36,160 bases of DNA from Thermoanaerobacter thermocopriae JCM 7501 (GTDB lineage Bacteria; Bacillota; Thermoanaerobacteria; Thermoanaerobacterales; Thermoanaerobacteraceae). Shown in pieces: positions 18,142 through 29,799 of this stretch; within the stretch, counting starts at the first letter, position 1, and every line of letters begins with the position of its first letter. The position numbers and the translations under genes were made by a program. The stretch is from NCBI RefSeq assembly GCF_001310975.1, contig NZ_BAZY01000005.1:88001-124160 (forward strand), read 5' to 3'. The notes beneath the pieces are model-generated. The model was not told the DNA's origin, did not search any database, and worked only from the letters and a program-made list of their open reading frames with translations.

Positions 18142-18888
18142 TTGAGAAGACCAATAATTGCAGGTAATTGGAAAATGCACATGACCCCTTCTGAAGCTGT
18201 GAAGTTAGTTGAGGAATTGATACCTCAAGTAAAAGAGGCAAAAGCGGAAGTGGTAGTCATACCTCCTTTTGTGGACTTGACAGAAGTGAGCAAAGTCATC
18301 AAAGGTACAAATATTCTTTTGGGTGCTCAAAATATGTTTTGGGAAGAAAAGGGTGCATATACAGGAGAAATTTCGCCTTTAATGCTTAAAGAGATTGGCG
18401 TGAAATACGTTGTAATAGGTCACTCTGAAAGAAGGCAGTATTTTGGTGAGACGGATGAAACGGTAAATAAAAAAGTCTTATCCGCTCTATCTCACGGCTT
18501 AAGTCCTATTGTGTGTGTAGGAGAATCTCTTTCTCAAAGAGAAGAAGGAAAAACTTTTGAAGTAGTTTTAAGTCAAACTAAAGAGGCATTAAAAGGCGTT
18601 TCGCCAGATGACATCGTCAGGGTAGTAATAGCTTATGAGCCAATTTGGGCTATAGGTACTGGCAAAACGGCTACAGCTGAAGATGCCAATGAAGTCATAA
18701 AAGCTATAAGAAATACTATAGCTTCCCTTTATGGAAAAGAAAAAGCAAGTTTAGTTAGAATACAATATGGGGGGAGTGTAAAACCAGAAAACATCTCTGA
18801 ACTCATGGCAGAAAGCGATATAGATGGGGCTTTAGTAGGGGGAGCAAGTCTTGTAGCAACAGATTTTGCAAAGATTGTCAATTATTAA
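18142..18888 (+). CDS. tpiA: triosephosphate isomerase
   Basis: A 248-aa TIM barrel beginning [13 protein letters not shown] with the catalytic Lys. The catalytic His is in [11 protein letters not shown] and the catalytic Glu in [14 protein letters not shown], with the flexible loop 6. The phosphate site YGGSVKPEN and GALVGGASL are present. I prefer TTG 18142 after AGGGGTG because it gives the standard N-terminus; ATG 18118 would add eight residues and overlap the end of pgk. It is close behind pgk in the same operon, as separate genes. Confidence 0.95.
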   Translation: MRRPIIAGNWKMHMTPSEAVKLVEELIPQVKEAKAEVVVIPPFVDLTEVSKVIKGTNILLGAQNMFWEEKGAYTGEISPLMLKEIGVKYVVIGHSERRQYFGETDETVNKKVLSALSHGLSPIVCVGESLSQREEGKTFEVVLSQTKEALKGVSPDDIVRVVIAYEPIWAIGTGKTATAEDANEVIKAIRNTIASLYGKEKASLVRIQYGGSVKPENISELMAESDIDGALVGGASLVATDFAKIVNY

Positions 18889-18900
18889 GGAGAGGATTAT

Positions 18901-21757
<2,857 letters not shown>

Positions 21758-21759
<2 letters not shown>

Positions 21760-21785
21760 GGGATCCAAAAAGGATTCCCTTATTT
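21758..21785 (+). terminator. terminator of the glycolytic operon
   Basis: AAGGGATCC pairs with GGATTCCCTT (one bulge) around an A loop, then TATTTAAT. It overlaps the eno stop codon. Confidence 0.75.
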
Positions 21786-21832
21786 AATAGTCTGTAAAAT
21801 TATAAGTTAGGAATATTGCTGACATTTTGCAT

Positions 21833-21920
21833 AAGAGAAGTGACTTGGCGGAGCAGAAGCAAGTTTGCGAGAGGAAGAAACAGAAGCGGGGCCGAAGCTA
21901 AGGATGGCGGAGGTGGGCAA
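21833..21920. other. GC-rich non-coding stretch of unknown nature
   Basis: Between eno and secG lies a purine- and G-rich stretch, 46 G or C in the 80 bases 21841-21920, against a much more AT-rich surrounding. It contains GGCGGAGCAGAAGCAAG and GCGGGGCCGAAGC. No frame is convincing as a gene and no clear hairpin-terminator is seen. It could be a dispersed repeat, a small RNA or a foreign fragment. Confidence 0.35.
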
Positions 21921-21957
21921 CTATTAACTTTTGGCACACACTTTTTAATAAAAACCC

Positions 21958-21986
21958 TTGATTAAGAGATACATTAGAGATATAAT
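21958..21986 (+). promoter_or_regulatory. sigma-A promoter of secG
   Basis: TTGATT (21958-21963) and TATAAT (21981-21986) with a 17-base spacer. Confidence 0.65.
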
Positions 21987-22043
21987 ATAATATGTAGTAT
22001 TGTGTTTTGACAGAGCAAAAATTAGAGATAAGGCGGTGTAAAT

Positions 22044-22283
22044 ATGCTAAAAACTGTACTGATGGGTATACAGATTTTGGTTAGCATTTTCTTAATAGTA
22101 GTTATACTTTTACAAAAGGGCAGAAGTGCAGGTATTTCAGGCGTTATTGCAGGAGGAGCAGAAACGTTTTTTGGGAAAAATAAAGCTCGAACTATGGAGG
22201 GGACACTGGAGAAACTTACTACCATAGCAGCGGTGTTGTTTATAATTTTGTCTATGGTGTTAACAGTAATGATGGCTAAATAA
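22044..22283 (+). CDS. secG: protein translocase subunit SecG
   Basis: A 79-aa membrane protein with two helices: VLMGIQILVSIFLIVVILLQ and IAAVLFIILSMVLTVMMA. The loop carries QKGRSAGISGVIAGGAETFFG, the SecG family signature. It joins SecYE in the Sec translocon. AAGGCGG precedes the ATG. It has its own promoter and terminator, so it is transcribed apart from eno. Confidence 0.93.
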   Translation: MLKTVLMGIQILVSIFLIVVILLQKGRSAGISGVIAGGAETFFGKNKARTMEGTLEKLTTIAAVLFIILSMVLTVMMAK

Positions 22284-22306
22284 AAAAGGACATTAAAAAG
22301 AGATGG

Positions 22307-22334
22307 AAAAACCCTTTTATGGGTTTTTATTTTT
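22307..22334 (+). terminator. terminator after secG
   Basis: AAAAACCC pairs with GGGTTTTT around TTTTAT, followed by ATTTTT. Confidence 0.85.
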
Positions 22335-22366
22335 ACCACCATAAATAAAAAAGGCTAGGTGGTCAA

Positions 22367-23368
22367 ATGAAAATTAGAGAAATTACAGAAGAATTAGAAT
22401 ATCAACTGCTTTCTCCTTATGCGACAAAAAGCCGTGAAACTCGCGGCAGGGATAGAGAAGAGGAAAAATGCGATGTAAGGACAGAATTTCAAAGAGATAG
22501 GGATAGGATTATTCACAGCAAAGCTTTTAGAAGATTGAGCCACAAAACACAGGTCTTCATTTCTCCAGAAGGTGACCATTATAGGACAAGGCTTACTCAT
22601 ACATTAGAAGTAGCTCAGATTGCAAGAACCATTGCAAGAGCTTTGAGGTTAAATGAAGATTTGACAGAAGCTATTGCTTTAGGTCATGATTTAGGACATA
22701 CTCCTTTTGGTCATTCTGGTGAAGAGGTTTTAAATAGACTTTTAAAAGGTGGTTTTAGGCATAATGAACAAAGTATTAGAGTAATTGAGATTTTAGAAAA
22801 AAATGGGAATGGACTTAATTTAACTTGGGAGGTCAAAGATGGCATTTATAACCACTCTACTTCAGGGAAACCTCAGACATTAGAGGGACAAGTAGTGCAA
22901 ATTTCCGATAAGATAGCTTATATTAACCATGATATTGATGATGCAATACGAGGAAAAGTTTTAAACCCCAAAGATTTACCTAAAGATTTAATAGCAATTT
23001 TAGGGGATGAGCATAGTAAAAGAATAGATACAATGGTAAAAGATGTTATAAACAATAGTTTAGGAAAGCCAAAAGTTTCAATGAGCAAAGAAATTTATGA
23101 GGCTACGTATAGCTTGAGAGATTTTTTGTTCAAAAAGGTCTATATTGGGTCAAGAGCCAAAAAAGATGAGGAAAAAGCTAAACGAATAGTAGAACAATTG
23201 TTTTATTATTTTTATGATAATATTGACAAGATGCCTGAAGAATTTATAAAACTTGTTGAACTCTATGGAAGAGAAAGAGCTGTTGCTGATTATATTGCTG
23301 GCATGACAGACAAATATGCTCTTTTAAAATACAAAGAGATTTTTTTGCCTAGTTCTTGGGTTGAGTAA
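22367..23368 (+). CDS. dgt: dGTP triphosphohydrolase-like HD protein
   Basis: A 333-aa HD-domain protein. The metal site is formed by RLTHTLEVAQIAR, then GHDLGHTPFGHSGE, with a further Asp in HDIDDAI; the N-terminal FQRDRDRIIHSKAFRRLSHK is typical of the Dgt family. Such enzymes release triphosphate from deoxynucleoside triphosphates; the Firmicute short form may have broader or activated substrate range. It lies between secG and dnaG, a common arrangement in Clostridia-like genomes. AGGTGG precedes the ATG. Confidence 0.88.
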   Translation: MKIREITEELEYQLLSPYATKSRETRGRDREEEKCDVRTEFQRDRDRIIHSKAFRRLSHKTQVFISPEGDHYRTRLTHTLEVAQIARTIARALRLNEDLTEAIALGHDLGHTPFGHSGEEVLNRLLKGGFRHNEQSIRVIEILEKNGNGLNLTWEVKDGIYNHSTSGKPQTLEGQVVQISDKIAYINHDIDDAIRGKVLNPKDLPKDLIAILGDEHSKRIDTMVKDVINNSLGKPKVSMSKEIYEATYSLRDFLFKKVYIGSRAKKDEEKAKRIVEQLFYYFYDNIDKMPEEFIKLVELYGRERAVADYIAGMTDKYALLKYKEIFLPSSWVE

Positions 23369-23406
23369 AATTTTTTAGTTTTAACAAAAATTTAATACAA
23401 CTAAAG

Positions 23407-23497
23407 GAGGATTTTTAAATCTTTTGTCGAATATATATTGGTCGTTGGTGACAAGTTAGTTTAGACAAAAGAGGATTTTAACAATTTTTGTCGAATA
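23407..23497 (+). promoter_or_regulatory. two Spo0A-box-like sites in a 64-bp-spaced direct repeat upstream of dnaG
   Basis: Two 27-base copies (23407-23433 and 23471-23497) start GAGGATTTT and end TTTTGTCGAATA; I count 23 of 27 matches. Each contains TGTCGAA (23425-23431 and 23489-23495), the Spo0A box core, in the same orientation and exactly 64 bases apart. The segment lies just before dnaG-rpoD. Control by Spo0A is inferred from the motif alone. Confidence 0.55.
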
Positions 23498-23516
23498 GAA
23501 TAACTAGGTGGTATTG

Positions 23517-25324
23517 ATGGCTTATTCAAGAGAAATGATTGAAAGAGTGATAGAAGCAAATGACATAATAGATGTTATTTCAGAGTATGTAGAATTAAAA
23601 AAAGCGGGAAAAGAATTTAAAGGTCTGTGCCCTTTTCATAGGGAAAAAACACCATCTTTTATGGTCAGTCAAGAAAAACAGGTTTATCACTGTTTTGGAT
23701 GTAATGCCAGTGGAAATGTCGTTACTTTTATAATGGATATTGAAAATTTGACTTTTAAAGAAGCAATTGAATTTTTAGCGGACAGAGTAGGAATAACTCT
23801 TGAAGAGGTCGAGTTGACAGAAAAGGAGTATCAAAAAAAGAAACTTATTGGGGAAATATGCAAAGTAAATAAATTAGCAGCTGTGTATTTTTACAATAAG
23901 CTTTTTTCTGAAGAAGGCAGACAAGCTTTAGCTTATATAAGAAAAAGAGGTTTAACAGAAGCTACGATAAAGAAATTTGGAATAGGTTATTCGCCACCTG
24001 AGGGAAATGGTCTTTTAAATTTTTTAAAGGAAAAAGGTTACACAGAAAATTTTTTATTAAAGGCGGGACTTTTGTCACAAAAAAATAACCGCTATTACGA
24101 CAGATTTAGAAATAGAGTAATGTTTCCTATTATAGATTTAAAGGGAAATGTTATAGGTTTTGGAGGCCGAGCAATTGATGATAGTTTGCCTAAATATTTA
24201 AACACACCTGAGACGGAAGTTTTTAAAAAAGGCAAAACCCTATTTGCAATAAAATTTTGCTAAAAAAAACTCAACAAGATAAATTTATAATTGTAGAAGG
24301 GTATATGGATGCTATTTCTTTACATCAGGCCGGAATAGATTGTGCTGTGGCTTCTTTAGGAACTGCTTTGACAGAGGACCAAGCAAAACTTATAAAAAGA
24401 TATAAAAGAAATGTTATAATTGCCTACGATGCAGATGAAGCTGGTGTTAGTGCTGCCATAAGGGGACTTGACATTCTCGATGAATTGAATTTAAATATAA
24501 AAGTATTGACTATACCTGAGGGGAAAGACCCTGATGAGTTTATAAAAAAGGAAGGAGTAGAAGCATTTAATCAATTAATAGAAAATGCCGAGAGTTTAAT
24601 TGAGTTTAAAGCAAAAGTATACAGAAAAAATCTTGATCTTGATAATCCTCAAGATAGAATAGTATATGTTAAAAAAATTGCAAAAGATATTGCAAACCTT
24701 TCTGATGAAGTGAAAAGAGAAGTTTATATTTCTTCCGTAGCTAAAGTTGCCCAAATACCTGAAAATGCAGTGAGAACAGAGGTTAGTCGTTTTGTCAATA
24801 GGAAAATTAGAAAAAATCAAAAAAATATGTATATGGCTGGTAATATAAGGCATAATATATACAGTAGTAATAAAATATCGCCTGAAAAATACTTAATTGC
24901 ATTGATACTGTATGATAATGATCTTTACAAAAGGATAAAAGAGACAATTACTCCTGATATGTTGGAGAATGTTAAGTTAAGGCCAGTTTTTGAAGAAATA
25001 ATGTCAAGGCTGGAAGTTGGAGAAAAAGTTCAAATAAACGACATTGTATATTTATTACAAGATGAAGATCTCATATCTGAGTTTAACGATATTATTAAAG
25101 CTTTTTACGAGAGTGAAAATATTACTGAACAAGCTGCAGATGATATTATAAACAAGATTCTCATTAATAGTTTGGCAGTTAAAAGAGAAAACATCAAAAA
25201 AGCTATAAATGAGGCTCATATGTTGGGGGATATAGAAAAAGAGAGACAGCTTTTAATAGAATTACAAAATTGTGAAAAGGAGATGCTAAAGATAAAAAAT
25301 GGCCAAAAAGAAAGAAACCCATAG
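23517..25324 (+). CDS. dnaG: DNA primase, frameshifted as read
   Basis: About 602 aa after repair. The zinc finger [11 protein letters not shown] with [11 protein letters not shown] is at residues 40-70, the RNA polymerase-like core contains [20 protein letters not shown], and the TOPRIM domain has [16 protein letters not shown] and AYDADEAG. The frame changes around 24246-24262 in A-rich sequence; one missing A restores continuity (two extra A residues are an alternative and would give the more family-like NFAKKT). ATG 23517 follows AGGTGG. It makes replication primers. It overlaps the coding start region of rpoD, forming the classic dnaG-rpoD operon. Confidence 0.93.
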
Positions 25325-25337
25325 GGAGGGGAAACCT

Positions 25338-26411
25338 ATGAACAACGAAGAATTGTCTAAAGATGCCATTACAGAACTTATAAATAAAGGCAAAAAAACT
25401 GGGATGCTCACCTACAATGAGATAATGGATTCCTTAGAGGATATTGATTTAAATCCTGACCAAATTGAGAAAGTTTATGATGCTTTTGAAGACATGGGAA
25501 TTGAAATTGTTGGTGAGGAACCCCGTCAAGAAGAAATAAATGAAGAAGATTTAGATTTAGATCTTTCTCTTCCTGAAGGAATTAGTATAGATGATCCTGT
25601 TAGAATGTATTTAAAAGAGATAGGAAAGATTCCTCTTTTAACTCCTGAGGAAGAGATTGAATTAGCAAAAAGAATTGAACAAGGGGACGAAGAAGCTAAA
25701 AAAAGACTTATAGAAGCCAATTTAAGATTGGTTGTAAGTATAGCAAAAAGATATGTAGGTAGAGGAATGCTTTTTTTAGACCTGATACAAGAAGGGAATT
25801 TAGGATTACTTAAAGCTGTTGAAAAGTTTGACTATAGAAAAGGCTACAAATTCAGTACTTATGCTACGTGGTGGATAAGGCAGGCTATTACAAGAGCTAT
25901 TGCAGACCAAGCGAGAACTATAAGAATTCCTGTGCACATGGTAGAAACTATCAACAAATTGATAAGAGTCCAAAGACAATTGCTGCAGGAATTAGGTCGC
26001 GAACCTACGCCTGAAGAGTTAGCTAAAGAGATGGGAATGCCAGAAGAAAAAGTAAGAGAGATAATGAAAATAGCTCAAGAGCCTGTATCTTTGGAAACTC
26101 CTATAGGTGAAGAAGAAGACAGCCATTTGGGGGATTTTATACCCGATGAAGATGCCCCAGCTCCAGCAGAGGCTGCTGCATTTACAATGCTAAAAGAGCA
26201 ATTAATGGATGTTCTTGACACTTTAACTCCAAGGGAAGAGAAAGTACTAAGACTGAGATTTGGACTTGATGACGGTCGAGCAAGGACTTTAGAGGAAGTA
26301 GGAAAAGAATTTAATGTAACAAGAGAACGCATAAGGCAAATTGAAGCAAAAGCTTTGAGAAAGTTGAGACATCCCAGCAGGAGTAAAAAATTAAAAGATT
26401 TTCTTGATTAA
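25338..26411 (+). CDS. rpoD: primary sigma factor (sigma-A)
   Basis: A 357-aa housekeeping sigma factor. Region 1.2 is [17 protein letters not shown], region 2 includes [15 protein letters not shown] and [17 protein letters not shown], region 3 [16 protein letters not shown], and region 4.2 [23 protein letters not shown] 25338 follows GGGAGGGG; the upstream ATG at 25299 overlaps dnaG and has no ribosome site. It recognises the TTGACA/TATAAT promoters seen throughout this window. Confidence 0.97.
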   Translation: MNNEELSKDAITELINKGKKTGMLTYNEIMDSLEDIDLNPDQIEKVYDAFEDMGIEIVGEEPRQEEINEEDLDLDLSLPEGISIDDPVRMYLKEIGKIPLLTPEEEIELAKRIEQGDEEAKKRLIEANLRLVVSIAKRYVGRGMLFLDLIQEGNLGLLKAVEKFDYRKGYKFSTYATWWIRQAITRAIADQARTIRIPVHMVETINKLIRVQRQLLQELGREPTPEELAKEMGMPEEKVREIMKIAQEPVSLETPIGEEEDSHLGDFIPDEDAPAPAEAAAFTMLKEQLMDVLDTLTPREEKVLRLRFGLDDGRARTLEEVGKEFNVTRERIRQIEAKALRKLRHPSRSKKLKDFLD

Positions 26412-26420
26412 ATGAGCTTC

Positions 26421-26448
26421 TTGACAATAGGGCAAAAATCGGTATAAT
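26421..26448 (+). promoter_or_regulatory. promoter of the tRNA-Asn / tRNA-Met unit
   Basis: Perfect TTGACA and TATAAT with a 16-base spacer, 12 bases before tRNA-Asn. Confidence 0.85.
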
Positions 26449-26459
26449 TATTATTGTAT

Positions 26460-26534
26460 TCCTCAGTAGCTCAAGGGTAGAGCAACCGGCTGTTAACCGG
26501 TAGGTTGTAGGTTCGAATCCTACCTGAGGAGCCA
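26460..26534 (+). tRNA. tRNA-Asn (GTT)
   Basis: A 75-base cloverleaf. Acceptor TCCTCAG pairs with CTGAGGA, the anticodon loop is CTGTTAA (anticodon GTT), the T loop is GGTTCGAATCC, and CCA is encoded. Confidence 0.95.
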
Positions 26535-26540
26535 CTTTTT

Positions 26541-26616
26541 GGGCCTTTAGCTCAGCTGGCAGAGCGGTCGGCTCATAACCGATTGGTCCGGGGTTCGAAT
26601 CCCTGAAGGCCCACCA
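26541..26616 (+). tRNA. tRNA-Met (CAT), probably elongator
   Basis: A 76-base cloverleaf. Acceptor GGGCCTT pairs with AAGGCCC, the anticodon loop is CTCATAA (CAT), T arm GGGTTCGAATCCC, and CCA is encoded. The fully paired first base pair argues against initiator tRNA; tRNA-Ile2 is a less likely alternative. Confidence 0.9.
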
Positions 26617-26621
26617 TTTTG

Positions 26622-26657
26622 AAAAAAGCATTTAGCTTTAAATGCTTTTTTATTTTT
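26622..26657 (+). terminator. terminator after the tRNA pair
   Basis: AAAAAAGCATTT pairs with AAATGCTTTTTT around AGCTTT, followed by ATTTTTAT. Confidence 0.85.
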
Positions 26658-26677
26658 ATACTTTTTAGGAGGATTAC

Positions 26678-27381
26678 ATGAAATTTACTCAACGATTAAA
26701 AAAAATTGCTGAATATATTCCTAAGGATTCAAAAGTAGCAGATATAGGCACTGATCATGGTTTTATTCCTGTTTACCTTATTGAAAACAAAATAGCTACC
26801 TATGTGGTGGCATCAGATCTAAATGAAGCCTCATTGAATAAAGCTGTAAAAGAAGTTGAGAAAAGAAATTTGCAATCTTTGATAGACACGAGGTTAGGTG
26901 ATGGTCTTCATGTTTTGTTGCCAGGGGAAGTAGACGTGGTTGTCATTGCAGGTATGGGAGGAATTTTAATTACAAAAATATTAGAAGAAGGAAAAGATAT
27001 TGCAAAAACTATTAAAAAATTTTTACTTCAACCAATGAGAGATTCGGCATATTTGAGGGAATACTTAATAGAAAATGGATATAAAATTTGTGATGAGGAA
27101 TTAGTTAAGGAAAAGCAAAGATATTATGAAATAATAGTAGCAGAACATGGTAGACAAAAAGTCAAAAATGACATATATTATGAAATAGGAGAAAAACTTA
27201 TACAAAAAAAACATCCTCTGTTAAAAGAATTCTTACAGTATAAAATTGACAAAATGAAACAAATTATAGATAAACTTCCTAAGTGCAATAAAAAGCGTAA
27301 GCAATTAGAGGAAAAAGTAAAGAAATTCGAGGTGTTAATAAATGGCTTGAAATGCCAAGTGATAGCTTCCATAATGGATAA
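26678..27381 (+). CDS. trmK: tRNA (adenine-22-N1)-methyltransferase, 3' end disrupted as read
   Basis: A SAM-dependent methyltransferase of about 234 aa with VADIGTDHGFIPVYLI as the SAM motif and VVIAGMGGILITKIL downstream, typical of TrmK, followed by a Lys-rich coiled C-terminus. It modifies A22 in tRNAs. As read it has no stop and runs into nif3. Restoring one base near 27346-27349 makes trmK end at TAA 27379-27381, overlapping nif3 by 40 bases. TAGGAGG precedes the ATG. It is linked with nif3 in many Firmicutes. Confidence 0.88.
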
Positions 27382-28455
27382 GCTTGCAGCGCGTAAATTT
27401 GCAGAAGAATGGGATAACGTAGGATTATTGGTAGGAGATGGCTCTAAAGAGGTTTCCAAAATTTTGGTAGCTTTAGATGCTACTTTTGAAGTAGTTAAGG
27501 AAGCAGTTAATAAAAAAGTAGATATGATTGTAACTCATCATCCGTTAATTTTTAAGCCAATAAAAAATATTAGACTGATAATCCAGTAGGCTCATTGCTA
27601 ATACAACTTATTAAAAATGATATTTCCCTTTACGCGGCCCACACCTCTTTTGACATAGCTCCAAATGGTATGAATGATATTTTGTGCAATGTCTTAGGAA
27701 TATACGATAGGGAAGTTTTGGATGTCACTTATTCCGAAGGATATAAAAAGATTGTAGTTTATGTGCCACAAGGATATGAAGAAGTAGTAAGAAATGCTAT
27801 GTGCAGTGCAGGTGCTGGCTTTATTGGGAATTACAGCGATTCTACTTTCCAAAGTCGAGGCATTGGAACTTATAGACCTTTAGAAGGAACAAACCCGTTT
27901 ATTGGTGAAATAGGAAAATTAGAAAAGACAGAAGAAGTAAAGATAGAAACTATAGTACCTCAGAAATATTTAGAAAAAGTAGTTACTGCAATGCTGAATG
28001 TCCACCCCTATGAAGAGGTTGCTTATGATATTTATCCTTTGGAAAATATTAAAGAGGAATATGGACTGGGAAGAATTGGAACTATTTCGGAGATTACGTT
28101 GCAAGAGTTAGTTTTGCAAGTAAAAACGAAACTTAAAATTAATAACTTGAGAGTAGTAGGTGATCTAAATAAAAAGATTAAAAAAGTAGCCGTATGTGGT
28201 GGAAGCGGTGCAAGTCTTATTCACAAGGCTGCTTTGAGAGGAGCAGATGTGTTAATAACAGCAGATATAGGCTATCACGATGCTGTAGAGGCCCAACACC
28301 TCGGATTATCTTTGATTGATGCGGGACATTTTGCAACAGAGAATATTGCAGTAAGATTTATCGCCGAATATATAGTTGACGAAACTCAAAGACAGGGGTA
28401 TGAAATAGAAGTATTAGTGAGTGAGGTTCAAAAAGATCCTTTTGTGTATGTATAA
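27342..28455 (+). CDS. Nif3/DUF34 family metal-binding protein, two breaks as read
   Basis: After two one-base repairs the protein is 371 aa, the usual length of the long Nif3/YqfO form with a central PII/CutA-like insertion. The N-terminal metal motif is IVTHHPLIFKP, and the C-terminal half has GGSGASLI, DVLITADIGYHDAVEA and the metal region DAGHFATEN. Break one lies near 27346 (ATGGCTTGAAA probably was ATGGCTTTGAAA, giving start MALKCQ); break two near 27573 (AGACTG to AGAACTG). GAGGTG sits seven bases before ATG 27342. Proposed roles include GTP cyclohydrolase-like and metal-chaperone functions, none settled. Without repair it looks fused to trmK. Confidence 0.88.
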
Positions 28456-28460
28456 TTGTA

Positions 28461-28489
28461 TTGACAAAACTGAGTATATATGATAACCT
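28461..28489 (+). promoter_or_regulatory. probable promoter of rnpB
   Basis: TTGACA at 28461-28466 and TAACCT at 28484-28489, spacer 17. The -10 is weak. Confidence 0.5.
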
Positions 28490-28526
28490 ATATTAGGTTG
28501 ATATAAGAAAAATATATAAAAATAAT

Positions 28527-28882
28527 GCATGTGAGTAAGTCGGATGGCCGCGTGCGATTTGCGCACGAGGAAAGTCCGAGCTCCACAGGGCAGGGTGCCG
28601 GGTAATACCCGGTGGAGGCGACTCCAAGGAAAGTGCAACAGAAATATACCGCCTGGCACTCAACTTGTGAAGTGCCGGGTAAGGGTGGAAAGGTGAGGTA
28701 AGAGCTCACCAGGGACCAGGCGACTGGTCTGCTCTGCAAACCCCACCCGGAGCAAGGCGAATAGGAGGGAGTAGGTGGCCCGCCGTTTCCCTCGGGTTAT
28801 GCCGCTGGAGGTGTCAGGCAACTGGCACCCTAGATAGATGGCCATCCTCGACAGAACTCGGCTTATAGACTTGCTCACATGC
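28527..28882 (+). ncRNA. rnpB: RNase P RNA
   Basis: This is the catalytic RNA that trims tRNA 5' leaders. The ends pair in P1 (GCATGTGAGTAAGTC with GACTTGCTCACATGC). Universally conserved blocks are visible: GAGGAAAGTCCGAGCTCCACAGGGCAG near the 5' end (28568 on), GGTAAGGGTGGAAAGGTG in the middle, GAGCAAGGCGAATAGG, and ACAGAACTCGGCTTATAG near the 3' end. The P15-type region GGAGGGAGTAGGTGGCC and the layout fit the ancestral type A. It is intact. Minus-strand ORFs seen across it are chance. Confidence 0.96.
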
Positions 28883-28886
28883 TGAA

Positions 28887-28917
28887 AAGTCCTGCTTTCC
28901 GCGGGTCTTATTTTTTA
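28887..28917 (+). terminator. terminator of rnpB
   Basis: AAGTCCTGC pairs with GCGGGTCTT (one mismatch and one G-T pair) followed by ATTTTTTATTT. Confidence 0.65.
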
Positions 28918-28967
28918 TTTGTCACTATTTTGCCAGCTTAAAATTTGTTTGATCTATAAATTTTTGT

Positions 28968-28996
28968 TTGATTAAAAAACTCTTTTTTGCTAATAT
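28968..28996 (+). promoter_or_regulatory. probable promoter of deoD
   Basis: TTGATT and TAATAT with a 17-base spacer, about 38 bases before the ATG. Confidence 0.5.
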
Positions 28997-29033
28997 TATA
29001 TATGACATAATTATTATAAAAGGAGAGATTTAG

Positions 29034-29735
29034 ATGAGCGTACATATTGGTGCTAAAGAAAACGAAATTGCTCAAACAGTGTTATTGCCAGGAGATCCTT
29101 TAAGGGCTAAATACATAGCGGAAAATTTCCTTGAAGAGGCGAAATGTTACAATGAAGTCAGAGGGATGTATGGTTTTACAGGATATTATAAAGGGAAAAG
29201 AGTGTCAGTTCAAGGAACAGGGATGGGAGTACCTTCTTTGTCTATTTATGTAAATGAACTTATAACCAGTTATAACGTGAAAAATCTTATAAGAATAGGT
29301 ACATGTGGTTCTCTGCAACCAGATATCAAGATTAGAGATATAGTAATTGCTATGAGTTCGTCTACGGACTCTGCAATAAATAAAATTAGGTTTAATGGTA
29401 TGGATTATGCTCCTACAGCAAGTTTTAAGTTATTAAAAAAAGCTTATGATAAAGCGATAGAATTAGGAATACAACCTAAAGTAGGGAATATTCTTACAAC
29501 AGATACTTTTTATCATGATGACCCAGACAGCTGGAAACTATGGGCGAGGTTTGGTGTTTTGGCAGTAGAGATGGAAACTGCAGGACTATATACTTTGGCT
29601 GCTAAGTACAATGTAGATGCTCTTACAATATTGACAGTGAGCGATAGCTTGGTTACTGGAGAAGCGACGACAGCAGAAGAGAGGCAAAAGACTTTTATGG
29701 ACATGGTAAAGATTGCATTAGAAATAGCTGAATAA
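29034..29735 (+). CDS. deoD: purine nucleoside phosphorylase, DeoD type
   Basis: A 233-aa hexameric-type phosphorylase. It starts [30 protein letters not shown] in the family style, with [12 protein letters not shown] and RIGTCGSLQ as phosphate-site motifs, [12 protein letters not shown] for the ribose, and TVSDSL carrying the catalytic Asp. It cleaves purine (deoxy)nucleosides for salvage. AAAGGAGAG precedes the ATG, and a strong terminator follows, so it is monocistronic. Confidence 0.95.
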   Translation: MSVHIGAKENEIAQTVLLPGDPLRAKYIAENFLEEAKCYNEVRGMYGFTGYYKGKRVSVQGTGMGVPSLSIYVNELITSYNVKNLIRIGTCGSLQPDIKIRDIVIAMSSSTDSAINKIRFNGMDYAPTASFKLLKKAYDKAIELGIQPKVGNILTTDTFYHDDPDSWKLWARFGVLAVEMETAGLYTLAAKYNVDALTILTVSDSLVTGEATTAEERQKTFMDMVKIALEIAE

Positions 29736-29736
29736 T

Positions 29737-29774
29737 TTTTAAAAGAGGATAACCTTGTTTATCCTCTTTTAAAA
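29737..29774. terminator. strong terminator after deoD
   Basis: A 16-bp perfect stem: TTTTAAAAGAGGATAA pairs with its complement around CCTTGT. The A/T flanks would also work in the reverse direction. Confidence 0.85.
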
Positions 29775-29799
29775 TAATTAAAAAAGGAGCTGATAGTTG

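Noticed and set aside
21930-21950. Sigma-54 promoter near TTGGCAC before secG
   Set aside because: The -24 part fits, but the required GC at -12 is absent (T-run), while a good sigma-A promoter is present just downstream.
26678-27589. A true TrmK-Nif3 fusion protein
   Set aside because: A ribosome site and ATG for nif3 lie inside, one restored base gives both genes normal ends, and the fused frame itself breaks again at 27573.
28414-28878. Three overlapping minus-strand ORFs
   Set aside because: They lie across RNase P RNA, whose conserved blocks explain the sequence; the translations have no family features.
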